64,000 bases of DNA from Malus domestica. Its lineage: Eukaryota > Streptophyta > Magnoliopsida > Rosales > Rosaceae. Of this stretch, positions 48,531-62,029 are shown piece by piece; position 1 is the stretch's first letter; each line of letters opens with the position of its first letter. The notes beneath the pieces are model-generated. The model was not told the origin of the DNA and searched no databases. It worked only from the letters and a program-made list of their open reading frames with translations. The translations under genes were made by a program, and so were the position numbers. Where the stretch lies: assembly GCF_042453785.1 (NCBI RefSeq), contig NC_091671.1, forward strand, positions 10,610,001-10,674,000. Direction: 5' to 3'.

Positions 48531-50625
48531 ATGGGAGGTAGCAGCACCAACAGCAACCACAAACTCCAAGACTCCGAAAAGAAATCGTCACCTGCACTAG
48601 TGGCTCCTCCAATGATAGGCTTCAGAGCCACCCTCACTTGGGTTCTCCTCACCGTTTCTGTTCTCTATGTCATCTACTACTCCAACCGCCTTCTCTACGA
48701 CCGCCAAGATTGTCCAACCACCGCTGTAGATCCCTCCACCGAACGGCACCTGGAATCCATCTCCAATGCCACTACTTCGGCTGATCTAAAACTCGGGGAG
48801 GACCACAAAGAAGGCGACGAAGAATCCCCACAAGTGGCTGCACTTTATCAAAAGCCTCGGGGATACGACACGGAGCTTAAACACATTATGTTCGGGATAG
48901 CTGCTTCCTCAAATTTGTGGCAGAAGAGGAAGGAATACATCAAAGTTTGGTGGAGGCCTAACGAGACTAGAGGGGTAGTTTGGTTGGACAAAAGGGTAAG
49001 GACTAGAAGAAGTGAGGGGCTACCCGAGATTCGGATTTCAGGAGACACAAGCGGATTTAAGTACACGAATCGTCAGGGGCGGCGATCTGCATTGAGGATT
49101 TCAAGGGTGGTTTCGGAGACATTGAGGCTTGGAGTGAAAGATGTGAGATGGTTTGTGATGGGGGATGATGACACGGTTTTCATCGTGGAAAATGTGGTGA
49201 GGATTCTCAAAAAGTATGACCACACGCAATTTTATTACGTGGGAAGCTCGTCGGAGAGTCATATTCAGAACATATTTTTCTCGTATTCTATGGCGTATGG
49301 TGGAGGAGGTTTTGCTATAAGTTACCCTTTGGCAGTGGAATTGGAAAAGATGCAGGACCGGTGCATTCAGCGCTATCCCGCATTATATGGCAGTGATGAT
49401 CGAATGCAGGCTTGTATGGCTGAACTAGGCGTGCCACTGACCAAGGAAACTGGATTTCATCAGGTAAGAGGGAAACAAAACATGAAAAATGTTTGAAAAT
49501 TGGCAACTGATCTGTGTTTTTTCCTTTTTCTCTGAGCATTGCTTGAATCCGAAAACTTTGGATCAGCCATTTTCTGTGTCATCTGCTACTTCATTTGGTG
49601 ACCAGAATTTTGTGATTCTAGTACTTTGCATCAGCCATTTTCTGGCTTCATTTTTCGTGGATTTTTCATCAATGAAATTGAATGTGATGGAGTTTCAGAT
49701 GTCATTTTACATTTCTTGGTATGCAAGAATTGTTGAAATAACTTGCAAATACAAACTATGAACTCTGTTTCTTGTGCTTGTGCAGTACGATGTGTATGGA
49801 GACCTACTAGGCCTTCTGAGTGCACATCCTGTGACTCCTATGGTGTCACTTCACCACCTTGATGTAGTTGAACCAGTTTTCCCGCACATGACTCGAGGGA
49901 AAGCGCTTCATCATCTATTCCAATCCGTCAAGCTCGACTCGGCTAGTATAATGCAGCAATCAATCTGCTACGATAAAGATCGATACTGGTCCATCTCTGT
50001 TTCATGGGGCTATGTAGTTCAAATCATTAGGGGAATCATGTCTCCAAGAGAACTAGAGACGCCCTCAAGAACCTTTCTGAATTGGTATAGAAGAGCTGAT
50101 TACACAGCATATGCATTCAACACTAGGCCTGTGCCCAAGCACCCATGTCAGAAACCCTTCATTTTTTACTTGAGCTCAACGCGGTATGATCAAGGTGGAA
50201 AGAAAATTATTGGCTACTACACCCGTCACAAATCTCCCATTCCTCACTGCCGATGGAAAATGGCGTCACCAGAAGTAGTTGATTCCATCGTAGTCTTAAA
50301 AAGGCCGGATCCTCTTCGTTGGGAAAAGGTATGATTTTTCCAGCACATGAAATTTGACTCGTAACTCGAACGCATCGTTTCTTTTACAACACATAAAAGC
50401 ATGTATCAATCAAAATTATGAATTAGGGTTACTGGTTTTACTGCATTCACATTGATCCTAATACTATCCTCATATATTTCGTTCATAATTCCGTTTCTAA
50501 CTGAAAGAAACTTCCTTTTGCAGTCACCGAGGAGAGATTGTTGTAGAATTCTTCCATCGCAGAAGAACTCGACCATGTACTTATCGATCGACAACTGCAG
50601 AGTAGGTGAGGTTAGTGAATTGTAG
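48531..50625 (+). CDS. GT31-type (DUF604) Golgi glycosyltransferase
   Basis: Three exons (48531-49463, 49786-50328, 50524-50625), phase-0 introns, 525 aa. It is a type II membrane protein: a short Ser/Asn-rich cytosolic tail, one transmembrane segment at about 33-50 (TWVLLTVSVLYVIYY) and a stem region to about 110. The lumenal Fringe-like catalytic domain includes IMFGIAASS, WLDK, RWFVMGDDDTVF with the metal-binding DDD at 212-214, GGGGFAISYPLA and GSDDRMQACMAELGV. The second exon continues with HHLDVVEPVFP and a long C-terminal extension. The family matches plant DUF604 proteins (Arabidopsis At4g11350/At4g23490 group), whose donor and acceptor are not firmly established. The first in-frame ATG is MGGSS; upstream in-frame sequence has no ATG. 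Confidence 0.93.
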
Positions 50626-51072
50626 AGGCTTGTAGGAATAGGGAACATCTCTCCTTGATCTATTTTTGTATCTGGTTCTGTTTCCCGCGGTCTGAGAGTT
50701 TAGAGGGTTATAGGAATAAAATCAAATGGCAAGTTTTGATGGGAATAGAATACGAAAAGGTCCCTTGTTAAATTTAGCTTCAATAGAAAGTTCATAAAAT
50801 ATCATCAATGGTGAAATCAGACAGCTACGAATTGGAAATTCATTGCTCTTATTTTTTATGTAAATTTGAACCGAGTACACTATTCACCGTTGTTATCTCT
50901 GTAAAGTCTAACTACGACAAGTTCCTTGCCGGTGCATCAGCGTATCAAGTAGATACATCTATGAACGTCTTCTCCTAGCTTCGCATGAATCGCAGTTCTA
51001 AGTTGTTTACAAGATTGACAAAAATAGATTCGTAAAGCTGTTTTACTGTGGTGAAAGAAAATTGGTTATCTT
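50626..51072. other. Convergent intergenic region
   Basis: Short spacer between the GT31 stop and the stop of the minus-strand membrane protein. It presumably holds both 3' UTRs. Confidence 0.5.
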
Positions 51073-52335
51073 TCAGTTTCGCCCACCACTTGGAACTTCA
51101 GTTGCATTGTTGACCGTGAGATTCTGAGGAACTGTGGCTACTGGTGACATGGCCACGGCTGCCAGGATTGCAATATCAATTCGAGTCTCGTTGAGAAGGA
51201 GCGGTATCTCAGTTTCGACTACAGATGTAATTCTTCCGTCGATGTTCACCACTTTTACTGCTTTCGAACAAAGGCAACAGATGGTTTATCAGAAAAAATT
51301 AAATTCCTCTCACTTACACAAACAACCACATGATCATATTCAGAGGTATCATTTTCTTGAAGAATCAAAGAAATAACTCAATTTTCTTTCCCGATAAACC
51401 AGTTTAGAGCAAAAGAACAATACCCCATTTCCCCAAATGGTAATTTATCTTCACAAACGTAATGAACAAGAAATCGAAACAAGCAAAACCAATTAAACCA
51501 AGAGATTGAAACTTTGTCCAAATCTGCAAGCCAGAACAACCACCCCATAGTCATATACAGAAGTAGCGATTTCAAAAGAATCAACGCAATTTCTCAAGTT
51601 TTCCTCCCAAGAAATGAAGTTCGGAGCAAGAAAATACCCTTTTCCCCAAATGGTAACTTGTTTTCACAAACAGAATGAATTATGAAGTAGACATCAAATA
51701 AGCATTTATCAAGAAACAATAACATAAACCCATCAAAGAAATCAAGCAGAGAACCCGAAGAGATCGAAATTTTTGACCCCGTTACAGTACCTGATTCTGA
51801 ACAGAAATCACATGTATAGCAAAAAACTCATAATTCATATACAGAAAGGACCAATTCCCCAAAGAATCAAGGCAATTAGCAATCACCCAATTTTCTCCAA
51901 CCAAGAAACAAATTTCATATTAAACAGAAAGTTCCCATCTAACCAAACAGAACTACAGAAATTTATCTTCAGAAACAGAATTAAGAAGGAACCCATCAAA
52001 GAAATCAAGCAGATAAAACCAAGAAACCCAAATTTCGTGTCGAAATTTGCAATACCTGAGACGGAGAACCACCAGAGCACGAAGAGGCAGAAGAACACGA
52101 TCACCGGAATGGCATGGACCCACTTCTCCACCGACCTTGAAGAATCCTCTTTCTTTCCCGCGCCGGATCGCGGGTCGTAGACGGGGAGTTCATCCGCGCT
52201 GGCTCTTGGAGTGCTGTTGTGGTGGTGCTTCAGCTGTGGCTGCTGCTGCTGCGAAGCTGCGCCGCCGCCGACAGTCGCAAAAGCTTGATCTTCGGGTACT
52301 CGAGAGGAGTAAGGCGACCAAAATCTCTGCTGCAT
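51073..52335 (-). CDS. Small single-pass membrane protein, plant-specific
   Basis: Two exons, 52335-52056 and 51257-51073, joined in phase 1 across a 799-bp intron (junction FSVS|VKVVNIDGRI); 154 aa. The N-terminal 70 residues are hydrophilic, with a Q run, HHH and YDPRSG. The transmembrane segment lies at about 74-92 (HAIPVIVFFCLFVLWWF). The C-terminal about 60 residues look like a folded extracytosolic domain with NxT/S sites (NET, NLT, NAT). I recognise it as a conserved type of plant hypothetical protein but know of no function. The longer frame upstream of residue 1 has no ATG, so MQQRFW is the start. The join rests on frame agreement and a GCAG acceptor. Confidence 0.75.
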
Positions 52336-54022
52336 TTTGGGTTGTGAAAATTGTGACCGAGAATTTGTGGGACTCTGAATTTCTGAGGATCGCGATTTGG
52401 GTTTCTTGGGACTGAGGATTCTCAACGACTTTGGGCGGGAACGAAGTCTTCATCACGTGCGTTGCACGTGAGTTGGATAGGTCGGCGACTTCTAGGAGTT
52501 TTATTTTCTTTGTTATGGGGCAATTGGGCCATAGGCCCAATATAGAATGGACACCCAAATTCTTTGCCCTTTCCCACTATTTCTTGTTCTGCGTCAAATG
52601 AAATTTTAAGTTTGTTAAAGAGTTGAACCTTATTGTGAGAACGGGTTAGTACTAACTTTATCTTATTGTATATTGGAGGGATTCAAATTTGGATTTTGTC
52701 AAAATTCTAATCTGTATATCACCTTCCTTCACCACTTGAGCTAACCTCAACTAAAAAATCAAAATCGAAGAACAAGCAAGAATAATCCAATCAACATAAA
52801 GTAGAGCTGCATCAGGCCGAGCCAAGTCAGGCGAATAACAATTATTTATGAAAACTCATAAATACGTTCAATCGACAAGCTAAGCGCTTAAATGTATTTC
52901 TTCTCAAATCAGATGACTCTTTCTCCGCCGGACAGTGGTGCTCTCCATATCTAGTCCCTACAACCGTACAAGCCTAATTTAGGAGGTACAAGCTTTCCAA
53001 AGTGTATGAGACAAGACATTATAGTAAAGGGCTCCGAAATGTGTATAAAAATTTTGAGCCCGCCACGTGAAAGTTGCAAAGCATAACTTTCTCGCATCGT
53101 CAGTTGTAGGCCCCTTGCACACATGTTGCCCTCTCTCTTTGTTTTATTATTGCAAAATTTACTGCAACTTCATAACTTATACTCAATTCTCTCATTTTAT
53201 ATAATTCGTTTTGCTTAGTTTCCTGATTTATTTTATCCCTTAATGGAGGGTTCAAGTCAGGCTCTAACCAAATGTGGAATTACTCAATTGAAGAAGATGT
53301 TGCTCTATGTCATGCTTAAGAAAAGAAATAATTGATCATGACATAATCCCATAATGGAGCCATTTTAGTTACGTTATTGTGAAGAAAAAAGTTTGGTGTC
53401 AGAATTTAAATTTTTGTTTGTCTAAATGTTCACAAAAAAAAAATTATGACAACGTAGTTTTTAATTAATTCGAAATTTTTAACACATACAAAAAATTGCA
53501 CCTAAAAACGTAAAAACCTTAGATTTATGGTCTAAGGACTCTCACATTGGAGGCAATATTCTTTTAGGAATAGAAAGATTCCCTTTAAGTCCCTAATGAG
53601 TCTTCAAAAGTAGTGATGGGAGTTCTTATTTGATTGTGTTGAAGATGGCTAAGTTGGAAAATAGTGACTTAAGGCCATAAAGTGCTTTTAGAACACCGAA
53701 AGCACTTATGACCATGTTTGCTATAAATCGCTTTTTAAATACTAAACGTAATCCTTAGATGAGTTTCGTATAGACTATAGACACACTCCTAAACACAGAA
53801 TCATACCTTCCACGACTAGAACTTGTAACCAATTATAACTCGATGAGAAAAATGAACATTGTTGATAGATTTGATGACTTCCAAAAAGAATCACTCTTCT
53901 TCTCACGCGGTTTTTCCTGTACCTTTCCTCCCTCTGTTTTCAGAAAAAACGAAACCCTTCTAGTCCCCGCTTCTTGCTCCGACTTGGGGTTGGCAGAACC
54001 CAACTCACCTCTTTCTACCATC
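52336..54022. other. Gene-free interval
   Basis: Promoter of the membrane-protein gene (with CACGTGCGTTGCACGTG near 52455, two CACGTG G-boxes facing each other), then AT-rich spacer. No other gene is seen. Confidence 0.45.
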
Positions 54023-56302
54023 CTTCCTGACACACCCCGATCTAGACCTAGGCATGCTGGCCGTCACGTGAGGGTGACGTAGTTATGTGCACAGTGCGGA
54101 AGCAATAGAGATAAGGAAATGCGAATGAATAAAAACCGTACTACTAAAAGTACTAGTTAAAATAAGGTGCTAGTGCGAGATTAAGTGTGAAATACACAAT
54201 CATAGCATAAATAGCTTAAGTGCAGTCCGACTGGACAAATACTAATTATACAACACCCAAATGTGATCCTACATTTGTAATGTTCTGTCATAACCACCGT
54301 CGAAATCCCCGTGAGCCACCAAAGCACTTCAACCTAAAACCTGAAGGGGCACAAAACAGAAAGTGTGAGTGGGCCAAAACAAAGCTTTTCAAATTCATTT
54401 CATTTATCAAAAGCGCTAACCCCTCGCCGTAAAACCTGTATAATTTCCCACAAAAATAATATATGCTATATCAGAAATCATGCTCAGGATGAAAATCCAT
54501 AGAAATATACCATGCCAAAGTATCTCAATGAAATGCCATAAGTAATCCAGTTAAAATATATCAATGCCATATATCATATCAGCTGGATCCACCTAACGTG
54601 ACCTGCACGGCTGAGTCTATAGCTCATAACCAATCTTAATCATATCAAATCCTGCACACGAGTTGGAACCACCTAAAGTGGTTTGTACGACAAGACTAGG
54701 TGTAAAATAAACATGCTTTGGTGCTACGATCACGTGAAGACCATACGAATGATCGCGGGTCACCTACGAGTCGGAACCACCTGTAATGGTTTGTACGACA
54801 AGCATGTGCACCTAACTTGGATCCAAGGTGAGCATATGGTGTGAGAGGTGAACATCACGTGAATGACTGTGCCTTAACTCTGGGCGGGAGCACTAACACT
54901 GGGGTGGAGGTTTATGAGCTCTCAATGCATCACATCATATCTCCCATAACTAAAGCAATCTCATATATTTAATTTATGAACTTACCTGACACTTACTTGT
55001 GCGTCCGCAGCACCAATCATAAATATATGCAACTACTAATGCATAAATAAAAATAGGCAGATACTTTGCATGACATTTCAAAACGTATAATCATTCAAAT
55101 TTATTTTTTGCGAAAAATCTCAAGTATATAGGTATATATGGAAAACCAAAAGCCCACTCACTGGTATGTTGAAGGGTTGTAGCCACCGAGCCTCGATTGA
55201 TGGTGCTCGTCCTATGGATAGGTCTCACCTATATGCGAAATAACTAAATAAACGTTAATTAAAGCACACAACCAAAACTAGCTAATAACTTCTCATACAA
55301 TGCTCAAATGGGGTGTTTGAATATACCAACGTGATCTACTCAACCTCATGAACATCCCCATATTTTTAAAATAATTTTTGGACCACCCACGCGTGGCCAA
55401 AGCCTAACTGAGCCTAACAGCCATTAGGAATATTCCGTTAAAACCTTAATAAAAGTTAACGGCGTTACCTGACGCCGTTAGAATATTTTGTCAGACTTGA
55501 CGAAATATTCTCTTTCGTCTTCCTTGGTTCGTCGGAGACCGTCGTCGGCACCACTGCGATTGTCGGTTTCTGGAAAATATTCAAACCTTCATTTCTCACT
55601 CATTTTTGCACCAAAATCCATGAAATTTGTCTCAAAATGAAAATTAGAGTGAGTAGAACACATTCTTACCACTTTCAAGCCTTGAAATCCACAGAATCTC
55701 GCTGGAGAAACCTCGAAAACTCTGGCAACCTCTGCAACTCGATGAACTCAAGTTTCCCGACGTCTAAAACACTTCAAAATTACTCCCCGAGCTTCGTGAA
55801 GACGTCCTAAAGTTTCCTAGAACCTTAAAACTCATTGAAAATTCCATGATCACAATCACATGAACAGTGCTCAAAATCTGGGATTTATGGGTTCTCGGGT
55901 TTTCGAAGGATTCACGTTCTAAAAATGGTATGGATGTGTTCCTGAGCTCACAAGGAACGTGAAGATGGCTTCCAAAACCTTGATCTGTGCCTAAATTGAT
56001 TGGTTCATGAGTTGACTGTACAATTGTACGGATAATGGATGAAAACCGAGAGAGGGAGGAGAGAGAAAGGTCAACGGGTAAGGGTATGGATGTGTGTGAG
56101 TGTGTGTGGTCCTAGTTGGCAACAAAACAACCAACCACAAACTAGGAAAAATTTAGTTCTAATTGGGTCCAAACAATTAGGACTTAACATGAATTGGACC
56201 ACAACCAAAACATATCACCCACAACACCAACTAACGTCTAAGGGCAATTTAGTCATTTCACGCCATCGATAAAAATAATTCAAGACGGGTTATGACACTT
56301 CC
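54023..56302. mobile_element. Solo-LTR-like element C
   Basis: Runs 54028-56297 (2270 bp). It starts TGACACACCCCGATC and ends GACGGGTTATGACA, with perfect CTTCC target duplications (54023-54027 and 56298-56302). It is closest to element A: both carry GTGACGTAG, ACAGTGCGGAAGC and GTGAGTGGGC. No coding domain is seen. Confidence 0.85.
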
Positions 56303-58700
56303 CTCTTTCTCTTCCTTCTCCACCCTATGCTTCTTCCTCTTTCCCAATATTTTCCCATCTTTCCACCATTTTCCCCACCTTTTTGTAGCCCTCCTTCCCT
56401 CTTTCCCATCCATCTCCACCCTCTGCACCTTCCATTTCCCATTATTTCCTTCATCCTCCCCCCATCTTTCTACTTAATTAGTTTTTCATTTTCTAAATTT
56501 TTTCTCTTTTGGTTTTTATTTTGACTTCCATTGTGCTTTGTTCGTTTGAACTTTGTCTCAATTCCCATGAGATGGTCTCAGATCTGGACCTTCATGGCCC
56601 TCTCCACTCCGATGCTACTTTATGTCACACGTCCTTTACCATCGGCCTCTGCCACTCGCCCCACCTCGAGTGATAAGTACGACATTCAGTAAGAAGTAAG
56701 CCAAGTTTAGTGATCCTTGAGAATAAACTATTAAGCAGAGGAAAGAACTGATGACTCACATCCCACAACACAAGAAGGATGGAAAGTCGTGGAATTGATC
56801 AAAGTTAGCCAAGTTCTCTTAGCCGTTACGTTAGGGTGACTCGAGAAAGCTTGAAAGAATAAGATACATAGAGTGTGATCCAACTTTGGAACAAGGTATG
56901 ATCTCTGTTGAGAGTTCTTCTGTTCACAATGGAACAAGTAGTAGTCTAGCCTCTTCTAATACTAGGGAGGCTGTGGTTACTGGATGTTAGGCTTTATCCC
57001 TTGGACTTGTACACTATTTCTAGCTTTTAGGGACAAATTTCATTTGACCATGACTTTCGAGGTGCTTTTTCTTGGTAGCTGTTGTAGGGGTTTTTTCACT
57101 ATTTGGTAGGATTATGGGACCGCTCACTGCGCGGGTGGATCGCTCACCCCCATTTTCCGTTGATCTAGTTGTTCTGTTGGTTCTTTCCCTTGGTCGTGGT
57201 GGTGGCCTTGCGATGGAGGCGTATTTGGTGGCTGCTGCTGGTTTCCTTTCCAATTTTAGGGTTTTTTTGTTATTGTCCAGCTAGTCACTTTTGGGCCTAT
57301 CTACCATATTTTCTTTTTAGTTGTTGGGCTTGTTTGTAGGCAGTGGGATGCCTTTTCCTTGTACTTGCCTTTTTTAATTAGTGGAAGTTTTTTAGTTAAT
57401 TTTGGTACCACTCTTCCATAAGAGAGTTTGCACGAATCTCTCTCTCTCTCTCTCTCTCTCTCAATAATGTAATAATAATGGATGGCCTTTTGGGATGATG
57501 AATGCCTTGGTTTTATTAGACAAAGCTTTGAATGTGGTATGCTTTCCCAATTCATTAACCCTTCGAACGATTCATGGTACTTGATCTTGTCACGTCTTGT
57601 CACCAAATAGAGCACCAAAGCAATGCAAACGTCCTCTAAAACCACTTTCCCTCAGTACCCTATATATCTCAAGTGGATGACCCACTGCAAAAAATCCTAT
57701 ATATCTCAAGTGGATGACCCACTACAAAAAATGGCTTGACTTGTCCAAATTTTTTCTTTTCTTTTTAAATACTATGTAGCATTGACTGATACGGATTATG
57801 AGCATATGAGATTGAAAATAAAAATCGTAATCATTGTAAAAATCATATCTAATGGCTAAAGCACATGTAAAATTAAATGATACGTAACATTGATGTCATC
57901 CCCGTCCAAAAATGCAACTCTTATCCTCTTTTTACCAACAAGGTTAAAAGTTGAGATCTTTTTACAAATTTGTTCAATGTTACTATGAAATGACACAATT
58001 CATAGTACATTTGACGGCTCTATCAGCACTTCTCGTGCAAGGATGCCAAAAATCTCGAAGCTCTTTTGGCAGCCTATAAGATATTTACCCTCCTAAACCC
58101 TAAACCCTCAAAACTCACCACACTCAACCCCTGTCACACAATAACAAATCATTCACTGGAACCTCCACCGTCCCCCTTTGAATTGGGTTAACCAGAAGAG
58201 AGGCATCTTAAGCTCTCCAACAACGATGTTCCCGGCATTACCTGCATCGATGGAGACAAGAGGAAGTAGATACGTCCACTTTGTTTTTACGACAAAGCTT
58301 GTGCACGAGAACATCCATTATTTTGCAGCTATATTGTGCTATAGAAAATGAAATTGAAACAAAAGCGCAAGCATAGACGCCTGGTGGGAAACAAAAAGAG
58401 AAAAAGGAGGCAACCGGCCAAAGAATGGAACTTTTATAGAAATCAAGGGTAACTAATCCAATGGGAAAATGTTCCTACAACGAAGCATTTTACATACAAG
58501 AAACGCCATCTCTCATGTAGGTTGTACCCAGTGCACAAGGCTCCCGCTTTACGCCATCTCTCATGTACACCGCAAAAAAAAAAAAAAAAGAGAGAAGAAA
58601 AGGCAGAAATTCTCTGTGTATGAATATTGAGGATGGCGGCAGTACCTGTTATCTTCTATGATGCAAAAATTGATAACTAGGCACATTTAACTTAATCCTC
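56303..58700. other. Gene-free interval with small repeats
   Basis: Pyrimidine-rich at 56303-56480. A (TC)n tract lies at 57438-57462. A roughly 47-bp unit is directly duplicated at 57660-57735 (TATATATCTCAAGTGGATGA twice). No protein is recognised in the short frames. Confidence 0.4.
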
Positions 58701-58704
58701 CGGC

Positions 58705-61701
58705 TCAGTCTCTCTCTGGCCTGTCACCTCCAATCTGCGTTATATCATCATCACTCTTCAATCTTGGAGAAGATGGACCCCTTTTCGAGGTTTGACCAGG
58801 ATTGGTTCGGGGGTCATATTTCTGGGATGCAAGGTAATGCAGCGCTGTAACTATGTCGGTTATGACAGGCCGCATATTGGGCTGCTCTTGAACGCACATC
58901 GCAGCAATAGCAAGAGCTTGGTATAATCCCCTGACTGGATACTGACCTTGAAGCAACGGGTCCACCATTAATGAGAATTTCTTCCGATCTTTGAACATGG
59001 GTCTTGCCTGAAAACAATATAACGGTTAAGGATACACTCGACAATTCTGAAACCAAACTACTGGTAATTATATACATTGAATTTCTATTTACTCCACTAA
59101 AAATACTACTAACAGCCAGTATTTCAAATCTACAAGGATTGCATCGGCTAGTTTCTATGCATGTGGGGGTAAGTCAGGTGGAAATACTCGACAATTCTAC
59201 TTTGGATATCAAAATATAACTTTACAAGACAATAGGGACAAAAAATCAACCGCAAAATGAAAAGAAAATAAGTACAGAAAATAAGTTTCAACAAACTGAG
59301 ATTATAATACTTATATCCAGCCTCTTGGGCGGTTGGGCCCGACCTAATTAACAAAGGCTGCCAGAACCATCAGCATTTCCGATATTATTGCATACCACAC
59401 AATATTTCAAAGGACAGCAGCTACCATGAAATCAATATATTCAATTCCACAGAATAAAGTGCAATAGTAGATATCGAAGAAGAGTGCAACTAGAGCTATC
59501 TTACCCATGCTACCAGGTTCTGCTCTCTGATGGGTTTTGTATTATCAATAGCTTTCCTTCCTGTGATAAGCTCCAAAAGAACAACCCCAAAGCTATAAAC
59601 ATCTGATTTGAAAGTCAGCTGACCTGTCATGGCATAATCCGGTGCACAATACCCATACGTACCCATAACCCTAGTAGAAACATGAGTTTTATCTCCACTG
59701 GGACCTACTTTAGCCAAGCCAAAATCCGATAGCTTTGGATGATACCCCTCACCAAGCAAAATGTTTGAGCATTTCAGGTCACGGTATATAACAGGGGGCT
59801 GCATTTTCTCATGCAGATACTCTAAACCCCTCGCAGCACCAGCTGCTATCTTCATTCTTGTATTCCAGTCAAGCACATTCCTTCCGGGTGAAAGACCTGT
59901 AAAGCAAAACAAATGTGATACTTAATTCAAACACATTGCGATAATAAGGGGCAGATGTAAAACAAAGTGAAAGGGTAATCTCGATCATACAACAAGAGCA
60001 GGATTTTGGATTGTTTCAGCTGCATACCATGCAAATGGTTTTCCAAAGATCCTAATGGCATATATTCATAAACCAATAGCCTCTGCTCTCCCTCAGCGCA
60101 GAATCCAAGCAGTTTGACAAGATTAGGGTCGTCAGCCAAACTAAGCGTCAATACTTCGACAACAAATTCCCTAAGTCCTTGGCATCCATTACGATCAAGC
60201 TGTTTAATAGCAACAACCTAGAACCACAAAAATAGCAAACTAAGGTCAGTCCTTGAGCTTATAAGTCATTTACTAAATGAAACTCAAGGAACAAAACACA
60301 GTTTTTGATACAATGGCATAAAAGGGTACGAGTAATGTCCCAGCAGAATTCAATTCCACGTACAAGTTCAAACAGTTGAAAACAATTGTACCAATTTGAG
60401 TTAAAAACGCTCAATTTAATGATAGAACTAACATTCACATAAACACTACAGACCTGATTAATTTTCTCCAAGTAACCCCTGTAAACTTTTCCAAATCCTC
60501 CTTCACCTACAAAGCAATCAGACCTGAAATTGCCAGTTGCTGCTGCAAGTTCAGCAAATGTAAATGTTTGTGCCCGCTTGCCAGTCGTTTTTCCATCGTT
60601 GGAACCCTCTATTATATTCAACTCCTTTACATCCAACGATAACTGGTCATCCTTCATCGCCTCCTCCTTTTTTACACCCAGTTCCTTTTCCACACCCAGT
60701 TCCTTTTTCACAGTCCCATTCGTATTCACTTCACGGATCAAAACGGGCAAATATACATCCACAAAGACAGGTAACTAAATGAGATTTGAGAATGCCAAGA
60801 AAAAAGACAAAAATACGGCACATGGAAACTAAAATCCAAAAATTCGACATTGACTAATTCTATCAATTTATGGGGTGAAAAATCGGAGTCATGCAAATCT
60901 AAATGCAAACAAAGAATACAAACTGACAAAATTCGAAACTAAAAGGGGTGTGGAAATGTGGAATATAGATTGGACCTTCCTAGCCAAGCAAAGAAACAAA
61001 CAAAATGAATGAGCAACAGTCTGTCTCAATGAACAGAATCAAATTAAATTTATTAATTCAGCACCAGATGAGAAAATTAACAATTTAACATAAACCCAGA
61101 TGAACAAAAAGGATTCAAATTTCATAAATGTGATTAAATCCCATTTCACTAGACAAAAATTCAGCCATAATTCTTTCCTCATCCGCTGCAAAATTTCAAA
61201 AATTGACACTAATCTCATGGCAAAGTCAAAAGCACCGACCTTTTAAATCGATTTTTAGGTGGAAAGAATGACCATCCAAAACCAAATTCAAAAAATTCAA
61301 CCCAAGAATTATATAAAGTAAAAAAATGGAAGAAATTCAAGAACTCATACAATGGATGAAATTTAATGGCTTTTATTCACAGATTGAAAGACACACGTAA
61401 ACCCAGGTAGGGTAAAGAGTACTACCCACAAAATTCAAACAGATTTAGAAAAAGGAAAGCAAATTATCAAATTATAGCATCCAAAAAATAAAACCCACAA
61501 TGCCAAAAATAAAATAAAATCATCCAAAAAAATCAAATACGATCATATAAAACTTGGGTTTTATCTCAATGACCCCAGAATTAAATCAAATAATTTCGGA
61601 AAAGAATTCTTACCTTGATGATTGGGTTTGTTGGTGTTGATGTGGGTAATTTTCTTCTCTGATTCTTTGGTTGATTTCTTCGAGCAGCGAAAGCAGCTCA
61701 T
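58705..61701 (-). CDS. Receptor-like cytoplasmic kinase, RLCK-VII/PBL type
   Basis: Five exons (61701-61614, 60728-60454, 60217-60028, 59896-59505, 59007-58705), all GT-AG, 415 aa. The N-terminus [10 protein letters not shown] has Cys3 and Cys6 as likely S-acylation sites but no myristoylation Gly2. A Lys/Glu linker includes a short duplication ([14 protein letters not shown]). The kinase domain starts [13 protein letters not shown], with G-loop [11 protein letters not shown], Lys126, [11 protein letters not shown] (Asp224), DFGLAK and [16 protein letters not shown]. The APE motif reads APD (269-271). The domain ends near residue 375, followed by a short Ser/Pro tail. PBL kinases relay signals from surface receptors, often in immunity; the specific role here is unknown. 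The first intron is long (885 bp); its acceptor was chosen by frame. Confidence 0.93.
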
Positions 61702-61900
61702 CGTCTTCCCCTTTTTCTTTTCTTCTTGTGCTCTCACTGCTTTTTATCTCAACTGGCGCACAAAAACAGAGCACCCAAAAAAAAGCATAGAAAACCAGCC
61801 AACCAAGAAAACAGAGCAGAAAGAAAGGAGAAAGCGTTTGCAAAACTCAGCCACAAAGTGACAGAACTCTCTTTGTACTTTTTTGTGACCCTTTTCTTTA

Positions 61901-61908
61901 ATTTATAT
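61901..61908 (-). promoter_or_regulatory. Likely TATA box of the RLCK gene
   Basis: ATATAAAT on the minus strand, about 200 bases upstream of the ATG, fits a 5' UTR of about 170 bases. Confidence 0.5.
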
Positions 61909-62029
61909 GGGGGAGGGGCTGGTTTGTGATGCAAATTAACCGCAAAATAAATTCCATTTTTTACCAATTAAATATTGCCACGTCATCAATTTCATTTTCA
62001 ACACTGTTTCTCGCTTGTTTACTACCGCG

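Noticed and set aside
15918..54432. Similar 68-70-codon frames in solo LTRs A (15918-16124) and C (54220-54432)
   Set aside because: Similarity follows from shared LTR sequence. Copy C has GTG where A has ATG, and the frame is not kept in copy B, so there is no evidence of coding.
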